A stretch of DNA of 64,000 nucleotides from Oscillospiraceae bacterium (lineage in GTDB: Bacteria; Bacillota; Clostridia; Oscillospirales; Oscillospiraceae). The position numbers and the translations under genes are program-made. Positions within the stretch are counted from its first letter, which is position 1; each line of letters begins with the position of its first letter. The notes beneath the pieces are model-generated. The model searched no databases. It worked only from the letters and a program-made list of their open reading frames with translations, and had not been told where the DNA came from. Shown piece by piece: positions 40,806-49,358 of this stretch. The DNA is taken from positions 37,156 to 101,155 of the forward strand of contig JAFSZX010000004.1 of the NCBI GenBank assembly GCA_017458825.1. Reading direction: 5' to 3'.

Positions 40806-42086
40806 ATGAAACGGTTTATCAGAAGCAACCGCTTTTTACTGTGTATGCTGGCGGGCATTGTATTGGGGTGCGCCGCCGGCGCCATCTGGCCCGCGGTACG
40901 CGACGAAACGGGGGAAGTGACGGCGTTAGGCGCCGCGCATCTGGAATTTTTGGGCACAATCTTTATCAACATGATGTTCTGCGTGGTGGTGCCGCTGGTG
41001 TTCTTCTCCATCGCCTCCGCCATCGCCAACATGTCCGGCGCGCGAAGGGCCGGAAAACTGCTGGGCGTGACGGTGGTCACCTTCCTGACGACCGCCGCTA
41101 TCGCGGGCGTTTTGATGTACGCGGTGTGCCGGATCGTGCCGCCGGTGAGCGGACAGTATACCGCGGTGGCGGGAGAAGTGGGAGACGGAGCGCGTTTGAC
41201 GGATCTGGTGGTGAACTTTTTCACCAAGCCGGATTTTGCCGAGCTATTCAGCCGCCGCGCTATTTTGCCGCTGATCGTGGCGGCGGTGCTGTTCGGGTTC
41301 GGTGTGCAGTTATCCGGTGAGGCGGGACAACGCGTGGGGCGCGCGCTGGCGGAGATCACCGCGTGTATCATGAAAACCGTGCGCATCATCACTTACTACG
41401 CACCGGTGGGGTTCTTCGGATTCTTCGCCGCGCTGGTGGCGTCCTTCGGCACCCAGCTCATCGGCGATTACGGGCGGACACTGTTGATCTATTACGTGCT
41501 TTCCTTCGTGTATGTGCTGGTATTTTTCCCGCTGTACGCCCGTTTCGGCGGCGGCAAGGGCGCGGCGCGGCTGATGATGCGAAAGATCTTCCGTCCGGCG
41601 GCGATGGCGTTCGGGAGCTGTTCTTCCGTGGCGACGCTGCCCACCAACCGGGAGGTGTCGGAGGAGTCGGGTATCAGCACGGAGGTATCGGATATCGTGC
41701 TTCCGCTGGGCGCTACCATGCACATGGACGGTTCCGCCATGTCCGCCATTATCAAGGTGGCGTTCCTCTTCGGCATCTTCGGGCAGGATTTCAGCACAGG
41801 CAGAGCCGTTCTGGCGATCCTGGCGGCGGTGTTTTCCTCGGTCGCCATGTCGGGGATCCCCGGCGGAGGCGGGACCGGCGAGCTGGTGATCTGCACGGTG
41901 TTCTTTCCGGATAAGCTGGCCATCGCCTATCCCATCGCCGTGGCACTGGGGAATCTGGTGGATCCGCCCGCGACCATGGTCAACGCGGCGGGAGATTACG
42001 TGGCGTCCTATATCGTAAGCCGGTTCGTGGACGGAAAAGACTGGCTGCAAAAGCGCCTTGCCGCCAAGAAAGAAACGGAACGCTGA
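40806..42086 (+). CDS. Dicarboxylate/amino acid:cation symporter (DAACS family)
   Basis: The 426-residue membrane protein has eight or more hydrophobic segments plus two re-entrant loops. Family motifs: the serine-rich hairpin FGSCSSVATLPTNREV, the metal/substrate region LPLGATMHMDGSAM, and SGIPGGGGTGELV in the second hairpin. It imports glutamate, aspartate or C4-dicarboxylates with cations. ATG 40806 follows GAAAGGAGCAGAGAG. Its own promoter is not obvious. Confidence 0.92.
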   Translation: MKRFIRSNRFLLCMLAGIVLGCAAGAIWPAVRDETGEVTALGAAHLEFLGTIFINMMFCVVVPLVFFSIASAIANMSGARRAGKLLGVTVVTFLTTAAIAGVLMYAVCRIVPPVSGQYTAVAGEVGDGARLTDLVVNFFTKPDFAELFSRRAILPLIVAAVLFGFGVQLSGEAGQRVGRALAEITACIMKTVRIITYYAPVGFFGFFAALVASFGTQLIGDYGRTLLIYYVLSFVYVLVFFPLYARFGGGKGAARLMMRKIFRPAAMAFGSCSSVATLPTNREVSEESGISTEVSDIVLPLGATMHMDGSAMSAIIKVAFLFGIFGQDFSTGRAVLAILAAVFSSVAMSGIPGGGGTGELVICTVFFPDKLAIAYPIAVALGNLVDPPATMVNAAGDYVASYIVSRFVDGKDWLQKRLAAKKETER

Positions 42087-42098
42087 GGCAAACCAATC

Positions 42099-42150
42099 TT
42101 GACAGATGCAGGGAGTTTTGGTAGGATAATGACAGTTTTACCACCAAAAC
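42099..42150 (+). promoter_or_regulatory. Promoter of the DtxR-like gene with an overlapping dyad
   Basis: TTGACA (42099-42104), 17 bases, TAGGAT (42122-42127). An inverted repeat GTTTTGGT (42115-42122) and ACCAAAAC (42143-42150) spans the -10 box and start site, a likely binding site for the regulator itself. Confidence 0.6.
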
Positions 42151-42170
42151 GCCGGAGAGGAGGTGTCGCC

Positions 42171-42545
42171 GTGAAAGACGGGCACCGTTCCAGTGAGGAT
42201 TATCTGGAAGCGATCCTGATGATCCGGGAGAGAAAGGGAAGCTGCCGCAGTATCGACGTGGCGTCCCACCTGGGGTTTTCCAAACCCAGCGTCAGCGTGG
42301 CGGTACAAAAACTGGTACAAAGCGGATGCGTGGAACGCTCGGAGGGCGGACAGCTCCAACTGACGGAAAAGGGGCTGGAGATCGCCCGCAGTACGCTGGA
42401 AAAGCACCGGTTGCTGACGGACGTTTTCTGCGCGCTGGGCGTGGCGGCGGATACCGCCGAACACGACGCCTGCCTCATCGAACACAGCTTGAGCGAGGAA
42501 ACGTATGAAAAGCTCCGCGCGTTTTGGGCGCGGCGCGAAGCGTAA
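42171..42545 (+). CDS. DtxR/MntR-family metal-dependent repressor
   Basis: The 124-residue regulator has the N-terminal winged helix (SSEDYLEAILMIRERKG, then SVSVAVQKLVQSGCVE) and the metal-binding/dimerisation helices of DtxR-MntR (STLEKHRLLTDVFCALGV, DACLIEHSLSEETYEKL). It lacks the C-terminal SH3-like domain, as MntR does. GTG 42171 follows GGAGAGGAGG. It is predicted to repress genes in response to Mn2+ or Fe2+, and the dyad over its promoter suggests autoregulation. No metal transporter adjoins it, unless the neighbouring symporter is a target. Confidence 0.88.
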   Translation: MKDGHRSSEDYLEAILMIRERKGSCRSIDVASHLGFSKPSVSVAVQKLVQSGCVERSEGGQLQLTEKGLEIARSTLEKHRLLTDVFCALGVAADTAEHDACLIEHSLSEETYEKLRAFWARREA

Positions 42546-42550
42546 CGGGT

Positions 42551-42579
42551 AAAAACGCCGGCTGACCGCCGGCGTTTTT
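42551..42579 (+). terminator. Terminator of the DtxR-like gene
   Basis: AAAAACGCCGG (42551-42561) pairs with CCGGCGTTTTT (42569-42579), a classic rho-independent terminator. Confidence 0.9.
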
Positions 42580-42605
42580 AATATAAAGAGACAGAAGGAA
42601 GCGCT

Positions 42606-44003
42606 ATGCTGACATTTACACCCATCACCGCGGCGGACGTGCCGCTGTTGCGGCGCTATTACGAGCGCTGTACCTATCGCCTGTGTGAATATACCGCCGG
42701 CACCAAGTTGATGTGGAGCGGGTATCTCCATCCGGCATACGCCGAGGCGCGGGGCTGTTTGATCGTGCGAAACTGCATCGAGGGCGCGTATTGCTTCGAT
42801 TTGCCGGTGCCGAAAGAGGACGGCGACGTGGACGGCGCGCTCACGGCACTGGAGGAGTACTGCACCCGGACGGGACTGCGCCCGGTGATCTCCGCGGTGC
42901 CGGAGGAGGAAGCGGCGCGTCTGGTGCGCCGTTATCCCTGCCTGCAGGTGAAAAACCTGCGCGCGTGGAAGGACTATCTCTACCGCGCCGACGTGATGGC
43001 ATCGTTTGCCGGCAGGCATTACAGCGGGCAGCGCAATCATATCCACCGATTTGAAAAGGAGTATCCGGACGCCTGCTTTGTAGAGCTGACCCCGTCCGAT
43101 CGGGAGAGATTGGAGCAGTTCTGGGCGGCGTATGAGGGAGAGTTTCACAAGGAGGCGGCGCTGGCACGGCAGGAGCTGACGGAGGCAAAACGGTTGGCGG
43201 AGCATCTGGGCGAGGGGTGGCTCACAGGCGGCGCGCTGCGGCAAGGGGAGCGCCTTTTGGCGGTGTGCTTTGCCGAGCAGTGCGGCGACACGCTGGTGAT
43301 CCACGCGGAAAAAGCGCTTTACTCCTGCCCCGGGGCGTATCCGGCGCTGGTGCGGGCGTTTGCCGCCCATCGGGCGGAGGGCTGTACGTGGATCAATCGG
43401 GAGGACGACGCCCGCGACAAGGGGCTGCGCATCTCCAAGCTCCAGTATCTCCCCCAGGAGCTGGGGGCAAAATTCCACGTGACGGTGGGAACGGAGCTGG
43501 ACGATCTGGCGCGGGTCCCCACGGTCGAAACAGCGCGCCTGACGCTGGGGGAATTGAGGCCGGAGGATCAGAAGGCTTACAACGCCCTGTGCCTGGACGA
43601 CGAGCGAAACCGCTGGTGGGGTTACGATTACCGGCAGGATCTGCAGGGCGAGCTGACGGAGGATTATTTCCTCACCGTGGCGCGGCAGGATTTCCAAAAC
43701 CGGCTGGCGGTGAATTTTGCCGTGCGTCTGGAGGGAAAGCTCATCGGTGAGGCGGTGCTCTATCACTTTGACTGGAAGGGCGGCGCGGAATTGGGCTGCC
43801 GCATCGCGCCGGAGTATGCCGGCAACGGCTACGGCACCGAGGCGTTTGCCGCCGCCGCCGATTGGGCGCTGTACCGGCTGGGGCTCGCCTGCGTGACGGC
43901 AAAGTGCTATCGGGAAAATGTCGCCTCGCACAAAATGCTGGCAAGCTGTATGCGCCCTGCCGGAGAGGACGACACCTTTTATTATTTCACAAAAACCGTA
44001 TAA
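42606..44003 (+). CDS. Fusion of a DUF2156 (aminoacyl-transferase-like) and a GNAT acetyltransferase domain
   Basis: The 465-residue protein has two halves. Residues 1-290 resemble DUF2156 proteins, tandem-GNAT relatives of lysyl-phosphatidylglycerol synthase catalytic domains (HYSGQRNHIHRFEKEYP, then GALRQGERLLAVCFAE, INREDDARDKGLRISKLQY). Residues about 308-465 are a RimJ/RimL-type GNAT domain with the acetyl-CoA loop in RIAPEYAGNGYGTEAF. Both domains are soluble. The first may use aminoacyl-tRNA or acyl-CoA, the second acetyl-CoA; substrates are unknown. Confidence 0.8.
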   Translation: MLTFTPITAADVPLLRRYYERCTYRLCEYTAGTKLMWSGYLHPAYAEARGCLIVRNCIEGAYCFDLPVPKEDGDVDGALTALEEYCTRTGLRPVISAVPEEEAARLVRRYPCLQVKNLRAWKDYLYRADVMASFAGRHYSGQRNHIHRFEKEYPDACFVELTPSDRERLEQFWAAYEGEFHKEAALARQELTEAKRLAEHLGEGWLTGGALRQGERLLAVCFAEQCGDTLVIHAEKALYSCPGAYPALVRAFAAHRAEGCTWINREDDARDKGLRISKLQYLPQELGAKFHVTVGTELDDLARVPTVETARLTLGELRPEDQKAYNALCLDDERNRWWGYDYRQDLQGELTEDYFLTVARQDFQNRLAVNFAVRLEGKLIGEAVLYHFDWKGGAELGCRIAPEYAGNGYGTEAFAAAADWALYRLGLACVTAKCYRENVASHKMLASCMRPAGEDDTFYYFTKTV

Positions 44004-44011
44004 CACCGTGA

Positions 44012-44049
44012 CGAAGCGCCGCCGGAGGGGAGCCTCCGGCGGCGCTTCG
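44012..44049 (+). terminator. Long GC hairpin after the acyltransferase fusion
   Basis: A perfect 17-bp stem (44012-44028 with 44033-44049) with a GGAG loop lies eight bases after the stop. No T-run follows; the sigma-G-like promoter starts immediately after it. Confidence 0.55.
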
Positions 44050-44050
44050 C

Positions 44051-44080
44051 GCATAAAACCCCGCGCCGGACCCCATACTA
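44051..44080 (+). promoter_or_regulatory. Sigma-G-like forespore promoter of the germination gene
   Basis: GCATA (44051-44055), 18 bases, CATACTA (44074-44080). CATACTA is the classic -10 of Bacillus sigma-G promoters, and GCATA fits the gHATR -35. The start codon lies 28 bases after the -10, behind CGGGAGGGCG. Confidence 0.7.
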
Positions 44081-44107
44081 AACAGGAAAAACGCGGGAGG
44101 GCGTGGC

Positions 44108-45514
44108 ATGAAACGACTGGATTTTGAAGGGCGCGTGGGGCAACTGGACGAACTGTTGGGAGCCGAGCGCAGTTTTGATATGACATCCCGAACGCTGACG
44201 ATCGCATCCCGCCGCGCCAAGCTCTGGGTCATCAACGGCTACGCCGACGACGCGGTGCTGGAGCGGATGATCTCCGTATGGCTGACCGCGGCGCAGTGGA
44301 ACGGCGTGCGCACGCTGGAGGAGTTTGCCCGACGGTACGTCAGCGTGGCGGACGTTACGGTGGAGCAGGATAGGGACAGCGCCGTTACGGCGGTGTTTTC
44401 CGGCAAGACGCTGCTGGTGATCGAGGGGTTTTGCGGCGGTATTTTGCTGGACGCCAAGCAGATCCCCCTGCGCGCCGTGGAAGAGCCGGACGCCAGCCGC
44501 GTGCTTCGGGGCAGTCACGACGGATTCGGGGAGAGCCTGATGCGAAACGCCGCGCTGCTGCGGCGGCGATTGCGGCATCCGGCGCTGACGCTGTCGCGGA
44601 GGCAGGTGGGGGGACGCACCGGACTGGACGTGGCGGTGTGTTATATGGAGGATCTGGTAGACCGCAAGCTGCTCTCGGAGCTGGATGAGAAGCTGGATCA
44701 CATTGCCGCCCGGTCTTTATCCATGGGACAGGAGAGTCTTGCCGAGAGCATCTCGCCGGGGCGGTGGTACGACCCGTTTCCCAAGGTGCGCTATACCGAG
44801 CGGCCGGACGTGGCGGCGGCGTGTCTGATGGAGGGGAATATTCTGGTGATGGTGGACAACAGCGCCTCCGTTATGATCCTGCCCACCACCATTCTGAGCT
44901 TTGCCGAGGAGATCAACGACTATTATTTTCCGCCGGTCATCGGCTCCTATCTGCGGATCTTGCGTTTGATCGTGCTGACGATGACGCTTTTCATTACGCC
45001 TATGTGGTATCTGCTGGTGAACGATCCGGCGCACCTGCCCGAGGCGCTGTCTTTTCTGCAGGTGGAGAGCGAATACGCCGTGCCGCTGATCGTACAGCTT
45101 TTGCTGGTGGAGTTCATCATCGACATTTTGAAGCTGGCGTCCCTGAATACGCCCAACGCCTTGAGCAACTCCTTCAGCATGCTGGGGGCGCTGATCCTGG
45201 GGGATTTCGCGGTGCAGTCCCGCTGGCTGGTGCCGGAGGTGCTGGTCTATATGGCGTTCGTGGCGGTGGCGAATTACGCCCAGCACAGCTACGAGATGGG
45301 CTACGCGGTGAAGCTGTGCCGCATCGCGCTGTTGGTGCTGATCTGGCTTCTGGGCTGGTGGGGCTTCGCCCTGGGCGTGGCGGGGATCTTACTGCTTGTC
45401 GCCACCACGCCGCCGCTGGTGGGACGGGGATACCTCTATCCCCTGATCCCCTTTAACGGCAAAGCACTGGCGGCACTGCTCCGCCGCAGACCCATCAGTC
45501 GGGAAAATACGTGA
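44108..45514 (+). CDS. spoVAF: Spore germination protein, SpoVAF / GerA-A family
   Basis: The 468-residue protein belongs to the GerA A-subunit family and most resembles SpoVAF. It has a soluble N-terminal half (about 1-240) with TGLDVAVCYMEDLVD, the membrane-entry signature EGNILVMVDNSASVMILPTT, then five or so hydrophobic segments from about 275 to 450. These proteins sit in the inner spore membrane and take part in nutrient germination or dipicolinate channel function. No GerB, GerC or other spoVA gene adjoins it. The sigma-G-like promoter immediately upstream fits forespore expression. Confidence 0.85.
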   Translation: MKRLDFEGRVGQLDELLGAERSFDMTSRTLTIASRRAKLWVINGYADDAVLERMISVWLTAAQWNGVRTLEEFARRYVSVADVTVEQDRDSAVTAVFSGKTLLVIEGFCGGILLDAKQIPLRAVEEPDASRVLRGSHDGFGESLMRNAALLRRRLRHPALTLSRRQVGGRTGLDVAVCYMEDLVDRKLLSELDEKLDHIAARSLSMGQESLAESISPGRWYDPFPKVRYTERPDVAAACLMEGNILVMVDNSASVMILPTTILSFAEEINDYYFPPVIGSYLRILRLIVLTMTLFITPMWYLLVNDPAHLPEALSFLQVESEYAVPLIVQLLLVEFIIDILKLASLNTPNALSNSFSMLGALILGDFAVQSRWLVPEVLVYMAFVAVANYAQHSYEMGYAVKLCRIALLVLIWLLGWWGFALGVAGILLLVATTPPLVGRGYLYPLIPFNGKALAALLRRRPISRENT

Positions 45515-45523
45515 TTTTTCCCA

Positions 45524-45561
45524 AAAGCCGCCTTGCGTAAAAGGCGGCTTTGTGCTATGAT
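45524..45561 (+). promoter_or_regulatory. Terminator of spoVAF with the next promoter built into it
   Basis: Hairpin AAAGCCGCCTT (45524-45534) with AAGGCGGCTTT (45541-45551) ends spoVAF. The loop contains TTGCGT (45533-45538), which is 17 bases from TATGAT (45556-45561), a good sigma-A promoter for the HAD gene operon. The -35 therefore overlaps the loop and one stem arm. Confidence 0.6.
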
Positions 45562-45591
45562 ACCTTTGTATTATAAAAACGGGGGCGCACT

Positions 45592-46389
45592 ATGGCACAG
45601 CTTACGGAGAAACGGCTCTTTCTGCTGGATATGGACGGCACCATCTATCTGGATGAAACACTCTTTGACAAGGTGCCGGAATTTCTGGCCCGTGTGCGGG
45701 AGATCGGCGGCAGATACCTCTTTTTGACCAACAATTCCTCCCGTGGGCTGGAGGGGTATATCGCCAAGATGAAACGGCTGGGGATCGAGACCGCCGGCGA
45801 GGATTTTCTGACCTCGGTGGACGCCACGGTGCGGCATCTTCGGGCCCATCACGCGGGAAAGAAGTGCTACGTGGCCGGAACGAGGTCGTTTTATCAGCAG
45901 CTCGTCGCCGCAGGGATCCCGGTGACGGACCGGGTGGAGGACGACGTGGAGATCCTGCTCAACGGCTTTGACACGGAGCTGACGTTCCAAAAGCTGGAGG
46001 ACGCCTGCATATTACTGCAACGGGGCGTGGAGTGGATCGCCACGAATCCCGACTGGCTCTGCCCTACGTGGTACGGCGGCGTGCCGGATTGCGGCAGTGT
46101 ATGCCAGATGCTTACCAACGCCTGCGGACGAAAGCCGCTGGTGATCGGGAAACCCCAGCCTGCCATGGTGGAGCTGGCGCTGGAGCGCACCGGCTTTAGC
46201 GCCGAACAGGCGGTGATCATCGGCGATCGGCTCTATACGGACGTGGCATGCGGCGTCAACGCAGGGATCGACAGTATCTTCGTGCTCTCCGGCGAGGGCG
46301 TGATGGAGGATATAGAACGCTATCAGGTACACCCCACGTGGATCTATCCCCATATCAGCCGCGTGTGGGAGGATATGTGTCAGGCGTGA
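45592..46389 (+). CDS. HAD-superfamily hydrolase, NagD/AraL-type phosphatase
   Basis: The 265-residue phosphatase has motif I LLDMDGTIYLDETLF (Asp nucleophile and Asp acid/base near 13-15), motif II LTNNSSRG, and the C-terminal motif GDRLYTDVACGVNAG. The C2-type cap between them places it in the NagD/AraL group, which dephosphorylate sugar phosphates, nucleotides or glycerol phosphate. It opens an operon that includes an MFS transporter and a glycerophosphodiesterase, so a small phosphate ester such as glycerol phosphate is a plausible substrate. Confidence 0.87.
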   Translation: MAQLTEKRLFLLDMDGTIYLDETLFDKVPEFLARVREIGGRYLFLTNNSSRGLEGYIAKMKRLGIETAGEDFLTSVDATVRHLRAHHAGKKCYVAGTRSFYQQLVAAGIPVTDRVEDDVEILLNGFDTELTFQKLEDACILLQRGVEWIATNPDWLCPTWYGGVPDCGSVCQMLTNACGRKPLVIGKPQPAMVELALERTGFSAEQAVIIGDRLYTDVACGVNAGIDSIFVLSGEGVMEDIERYQVHPTWIYPHISRVWEDMCQA

Positions 46390-46409
46390 ACGGAACGGGA
46401 GGACGTGCT

Positions 46410-47963
46410 ATGAAGCTCAACTATCGGCGTACCATCTGCGTTGGCTTTGCTTTTTTTCTCATTTGCGCCTTCTGGCAGGCGTATGACAACACCATTCCGC
46501 TGATCCTGACCAACAAATTCGGCATGAGTCAGGGTTGGTCGGGCGTTATTATGGCGCTGGACAACGTGCTGGCGCTGGTACTGCTGCCGCTGTTCGGCGC
46601 GATCTCCGACCGGCATAAGGGAAAACACGGGCGGCGCACGCCCTTTATCGTGGTGGGTACGGTGATCGCCGCGGTGGCGCTGGTGGCGCTGTCTTTCGTG
46701 GACAGGGCACAGCTTCGCAACATCGCGGATGTGTCCGCCATCGACGATCCCGCCGCGCTGACGATGATCTATGAAGAAGAGGCGGACGCGACGCTTCTGA
46801 CGCCGGAGGGTGAATCGTTCGTATTGCGCGAACGCTTTACGCAGGAGGATTTCGCCGCCATTACCAGCCAGATCACGGCGGACGGGAAGAGCGTGACCAA
46901 TCCCGACTATACCAACTACGTGGCGCCGGCACGGCAGGCGTACGCCTGGCAGATCACGGCGGAAAGTCCCGCCACGCTGGTATTTTTCATCGTTCTTTTG
47001 CTGGTGGTACTGGTGTCCATGTCCATCTTCCGTTCACCGGCGGTGGCGCTGATGCCGGACGTGACGATGAAACCCCTGCGCTCGAAAGGCAACGCCATCA
47101 TCAATCTGATGGGGAGCGCCGGCGGGATCCTGGTTTTGGCGTTGGGAATGGTGTTTGCCACTTCGGCGGTGCGCAACAGCTTGATGAGCTATACCGGATA
47201 CTTCGGCGTGATCGCGCTGGTGATGCTGGTGGCGCTGGCGATCTTCCTGCTGACGGTGCGGGAGGTGCGCTGGGCGCAGGAGATGCAGGCGGACAGCGTG
47301 CGTTTCGGCGTGGAGGAGCAGGAGGAGGCCGCGGGCGGGTCCCGAAAGCTCACAAAGGGAGAGCTGCGGTCGCTGCTCTTTATCCTGGCGTCCATCGTGC
47401 TGTGGTTTTTCGGCTACAACGCCGTGACCAGCAAGTATTCCGTCTACGCGTCCAACGTGTTGCATAAGGACTATAATCTGACGCTGATCATCGCCCAGGC
47501 GGCGGCCATCGCCGCGTATCTGCCGGTGGGTATGGCGGCAGGAAAGATCGGAAGGAAAAAGACGATCCTTGCCGGCGTGGTGATGCTCACCGCCGCCTTT
47601 ACCACCGCCGCGTTTCTGGACGACCGCAGTCCCACCATGCTGATGAACGCCATGTTCGCGCTGGCGGGGATCGGCTGGGCGACCATCAACGTCAACTCCT
47701 TCCCTATGGTGGTGGAGCTGGCAGGCGGCAGTGACGTGGGAAAGTATACCGGCTTTTACTATACCGCCTCCATGGCGGCACAGGTGGCGACGCCTATGCT
47801 GTCGGGCTTGCTGATGGACTATCTGGGAATGCGGATCCTGTTCCCCTATGCCGCTATCTTCGTGGCGCTGGCGTTTGTGACCATGTGCTTTGTCCGACAT
47901 GGCGACAGCCGTCCCGCTGTTAAGAAGGGACTGGAGGCGCTGGAGGATCTGGAGGCGGATTGA
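46410..47963 (+). CDS. MFS transporter, sugar:cation symporter (GPH)-like
   Basis: The 517-residue membrane protein has about twelve hydrophobic segments. The loop 2-3 motif GAISDRHKGKHGRRTPFIVVG is shared with GPH/MelB-like and sucrose-type MFS carriers. A long insertion of about 100 residues between segments 3 and 4 (AQLRNIADVSAIDDPAALTM onward) is predicted outside the membrane and is unusual for the family. ATG 46410 follows GGGAGGACGTGCT. Substrate is unknown; a glycoside or glycerophosphodiester would suit the neighbours. Confidence 0.83.
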   Translation: MKLNYRRTICVGFAFFLICAFWQAYDNTIPLILTNKFGMSQGWSGVIMALDNVLALVLLPLFGAISDRHKGKHGRRTPFIVVGTVIAAVALVALSFVDRAQLRNIADVSAIDDPAALTMIYEEEADATLLTPEGESFVLRERFTQEDFAAITSQITADGKSVTNPDYTNYVAPARQAYAWQITAESPATLVFFIVLLLVVLVSMSIFRSPAVALMPDVTMKPLRSKGNAIINLMGSAGGILVLALGMVFATSAVRNSLMSYTGYFGVIALVMLVALAIFLLTVREVRWAQEMQADSVRFGVEEQEEAAGGSRKLTKGELRSLLFILASIVLWFFGYNAVTSKYSVYASNVLHKDYNLTLIIAQAAAIAAYLPVGMAAGKIGRKKTILAGVVMLTAAFTTAAFLDDRSPTMLMNAMFALAGIGWATINVNSFPMVVELAGGSDVGKYTGFYYTASMAAQVATPMLSGLLMDYLGMRILFPYAAIFVALAFVTMCFVRHGDSRPAVKKGLEALEDLEAD

Positions 47964-47973
47964 GGAGAACGGT

Positions 47974-48804
47974 ATGTGGTACGTGTTGCTGACGGCGGCG
48001 GCAGTGCTGCTGGTGTTTATCGCGGCGCTTCGCTGCCGACGCGGACATAAAGACTGGGACGAGCTGGGGCGCTGGCGCTATGCGCACCGTGGCTGGCACG
48101 ATCAGCCGTCTGTGCCGGAAAATTCCATGGCGGCGTTTCGGCGCGCCGTGGAAAACGGGTTCGGCGCGGAGCTGGACGTACACCTGATGAAGGACGGACG
48201 TCTGGCGGTGATCCACGACAGCAGTTTGCGCCGCACCGCCGGCGCCGAGGCGGTCATCGAGGACTTGACGGCACAGGAGTTGGCGCAGTACCGGCTGGAG
48301 GGGACCGAAGAGCGGATCCCGCTTTTGGAGGACGTGCTGGCGCTGTTTGCGGGAAAAGCGCCGCTGGTGGTGGAGCTGAAAAGCGAACGGGGCAACTATA
48401 ACGAGCTGACGGCGGCAACGGTGGCGCTGTTGGACAAGTATCCGGTGCGATACTGCATCGAGTCTTTCGACCCCCGGTGCTTGATCTGGCTTCGCAAACA
48501 CCGGCCGGAGATCGTGCGGGGACAGTTGAGCCAGCAGTTTCTGCGGCATCGGGAAGTCGTTCCGCTGAAGAAAACCACCCAATTCATTTTGAGCAATCTC
48601 CTCATGAACTTTCTCACTGTGCCGGATTTCATCGCCTACCGGTTTTCCGACCGGCACTGTCTGGCGCTGTGGCTTTGCCGGCGGCTCTATGGTGCGCGGG
48701 AGTTGAGCTGGACCATTGACAGCAAGGAGCAGTTGGCACAATCGGAGGCGGACGGCGCACTGCCGATTTTTGAGCGGTTCGATCCGCGGGGAGAAAACGT
48801 ATGA
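47974..48804 (+). CDS. Glycerophosphodiester phosphodiesterase
   Basis: The 276-residue protein has an N-terminal membrane anchor (WYVLLTAAAVLLVFIAAL, 2-19) and a GDPD TIM-barrel domain. Active-site motifs are YAHRGWHDQPSVPENSMAAF (HR and the E of PENS) and AELDVHLMKDGRLAVIHD (ExD and HD). It hydrolyses glycerophosphodiesters to glycerol 3-phosphate and an alcohol. ATG 47974 follows GAGGAGAACGGT. It overlaps rsmD by four bases. Confidence 0.9.
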   Translation: MWYVLLTAAAVLLVFIAALRCRRGHKDWDELGRWRYAHRGWHDQPSVPENSMAAFRRAVENGFGAELDVHLMKDGRLAVIHDSSLRRTAGAEAVIEDLTAQELAQYRLEGTEERIPLLEDVLALFAGKAPLVVELKSERGNYNELTAATVALLDKYPVRYCIESFDPRCLIWLRKHRPEIVRGQLSQQFLRHREVVPLKKTTQFILSNLLMNFLTVPDFIAYRFSDRHCLALWLCRRLYGARELSWTIDSKEQLAQSEADGALPIFERFDPRGENV

Positions 48805-49358
48805 GAGTGATCACGGGTACTGCCAGAGGGCGGCGACTCAAGGAACTGGACGGTATGGAGACAAGACCTACCACCGATAAGGTGAAAGAGAGTTTGTTTT
48901 CCATCATTCAATTTGATATTGAGGGGCGGCGCGTGCTGGATCTGTTTGCCGGTACGGGACAGCTGGGCATCGAGGCGCTCAGCCGCGGCGCCGCGTCCTG
49001 CGTGTTCATCGATCAGCGAAATGACGCTGTGGCACTGATACGGGAAAACGTGGCGCTGTGCGGGTTTGACGACCGGGCGCATATTCGGCGGGGCGAGGCG
49101 CTGTCCTATTTGCAAAGCGGAGAGAAGTTCGATCTGATCTTTCTCGATCCGCCCTACGATTCCGGACTTCTGCCTGCGGCGCTGGAAAAAATCGCAGGAT
49201 TTGACATTTGCCGCGCACATGGTATAATCGTGGCAGAGAGTCGCGCAGACGACGTATTGCCGCCGCTGGCACCGCCTTACGGGATCTATCGTACCTATCG
49301 GTACGGCAGGATCAAGCTGACGGTGTATCACAGGGACGGAAATGAGGAGGAAGCATGA
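48801..49358 (+). CDS. rsmD: 16S rRNA (guanine(966)-N2)-methyltransferase
   Basis: Methylates G966 of 16S rRNA. The 185-residue Rossmann methyltransferase shows the N-terminal VITGTARGRRLKE, the SAM motif DLFAGTGQLGIEALSRGA and the catalytic FLDPPYDSG. It overlaps both neighbours by four bases (ATGA), and the rsmD-coaD pair is a conserved bacterial arrangement. Confidence 0.95.
   Translation: MRVITGTARGRRLKELDGMETRPTTDKVKESLFSIIQFDIEGRRVLDLFAGTGQLGIEALSRGAASCVFIDQRNDAVALIRENVALCGFDDRAHIRRGEALSYLQSGEKFDLIFLDPPYDSGLLPAALEKIAGFDICRAHGIIVAESRADDVLPPLAPPYGIYRTYRYGRIKLTVYHRDGNEEEA

Noticed and set aside
42138-44207. A 689-codon minus-strand open frame
   Set aside because: It lies antisense to the DtxR-like and acyltransferase genes, whose plus-strand products have clear domains; the antisense product is a low-complexity shadow typical of GC-rich codon use.
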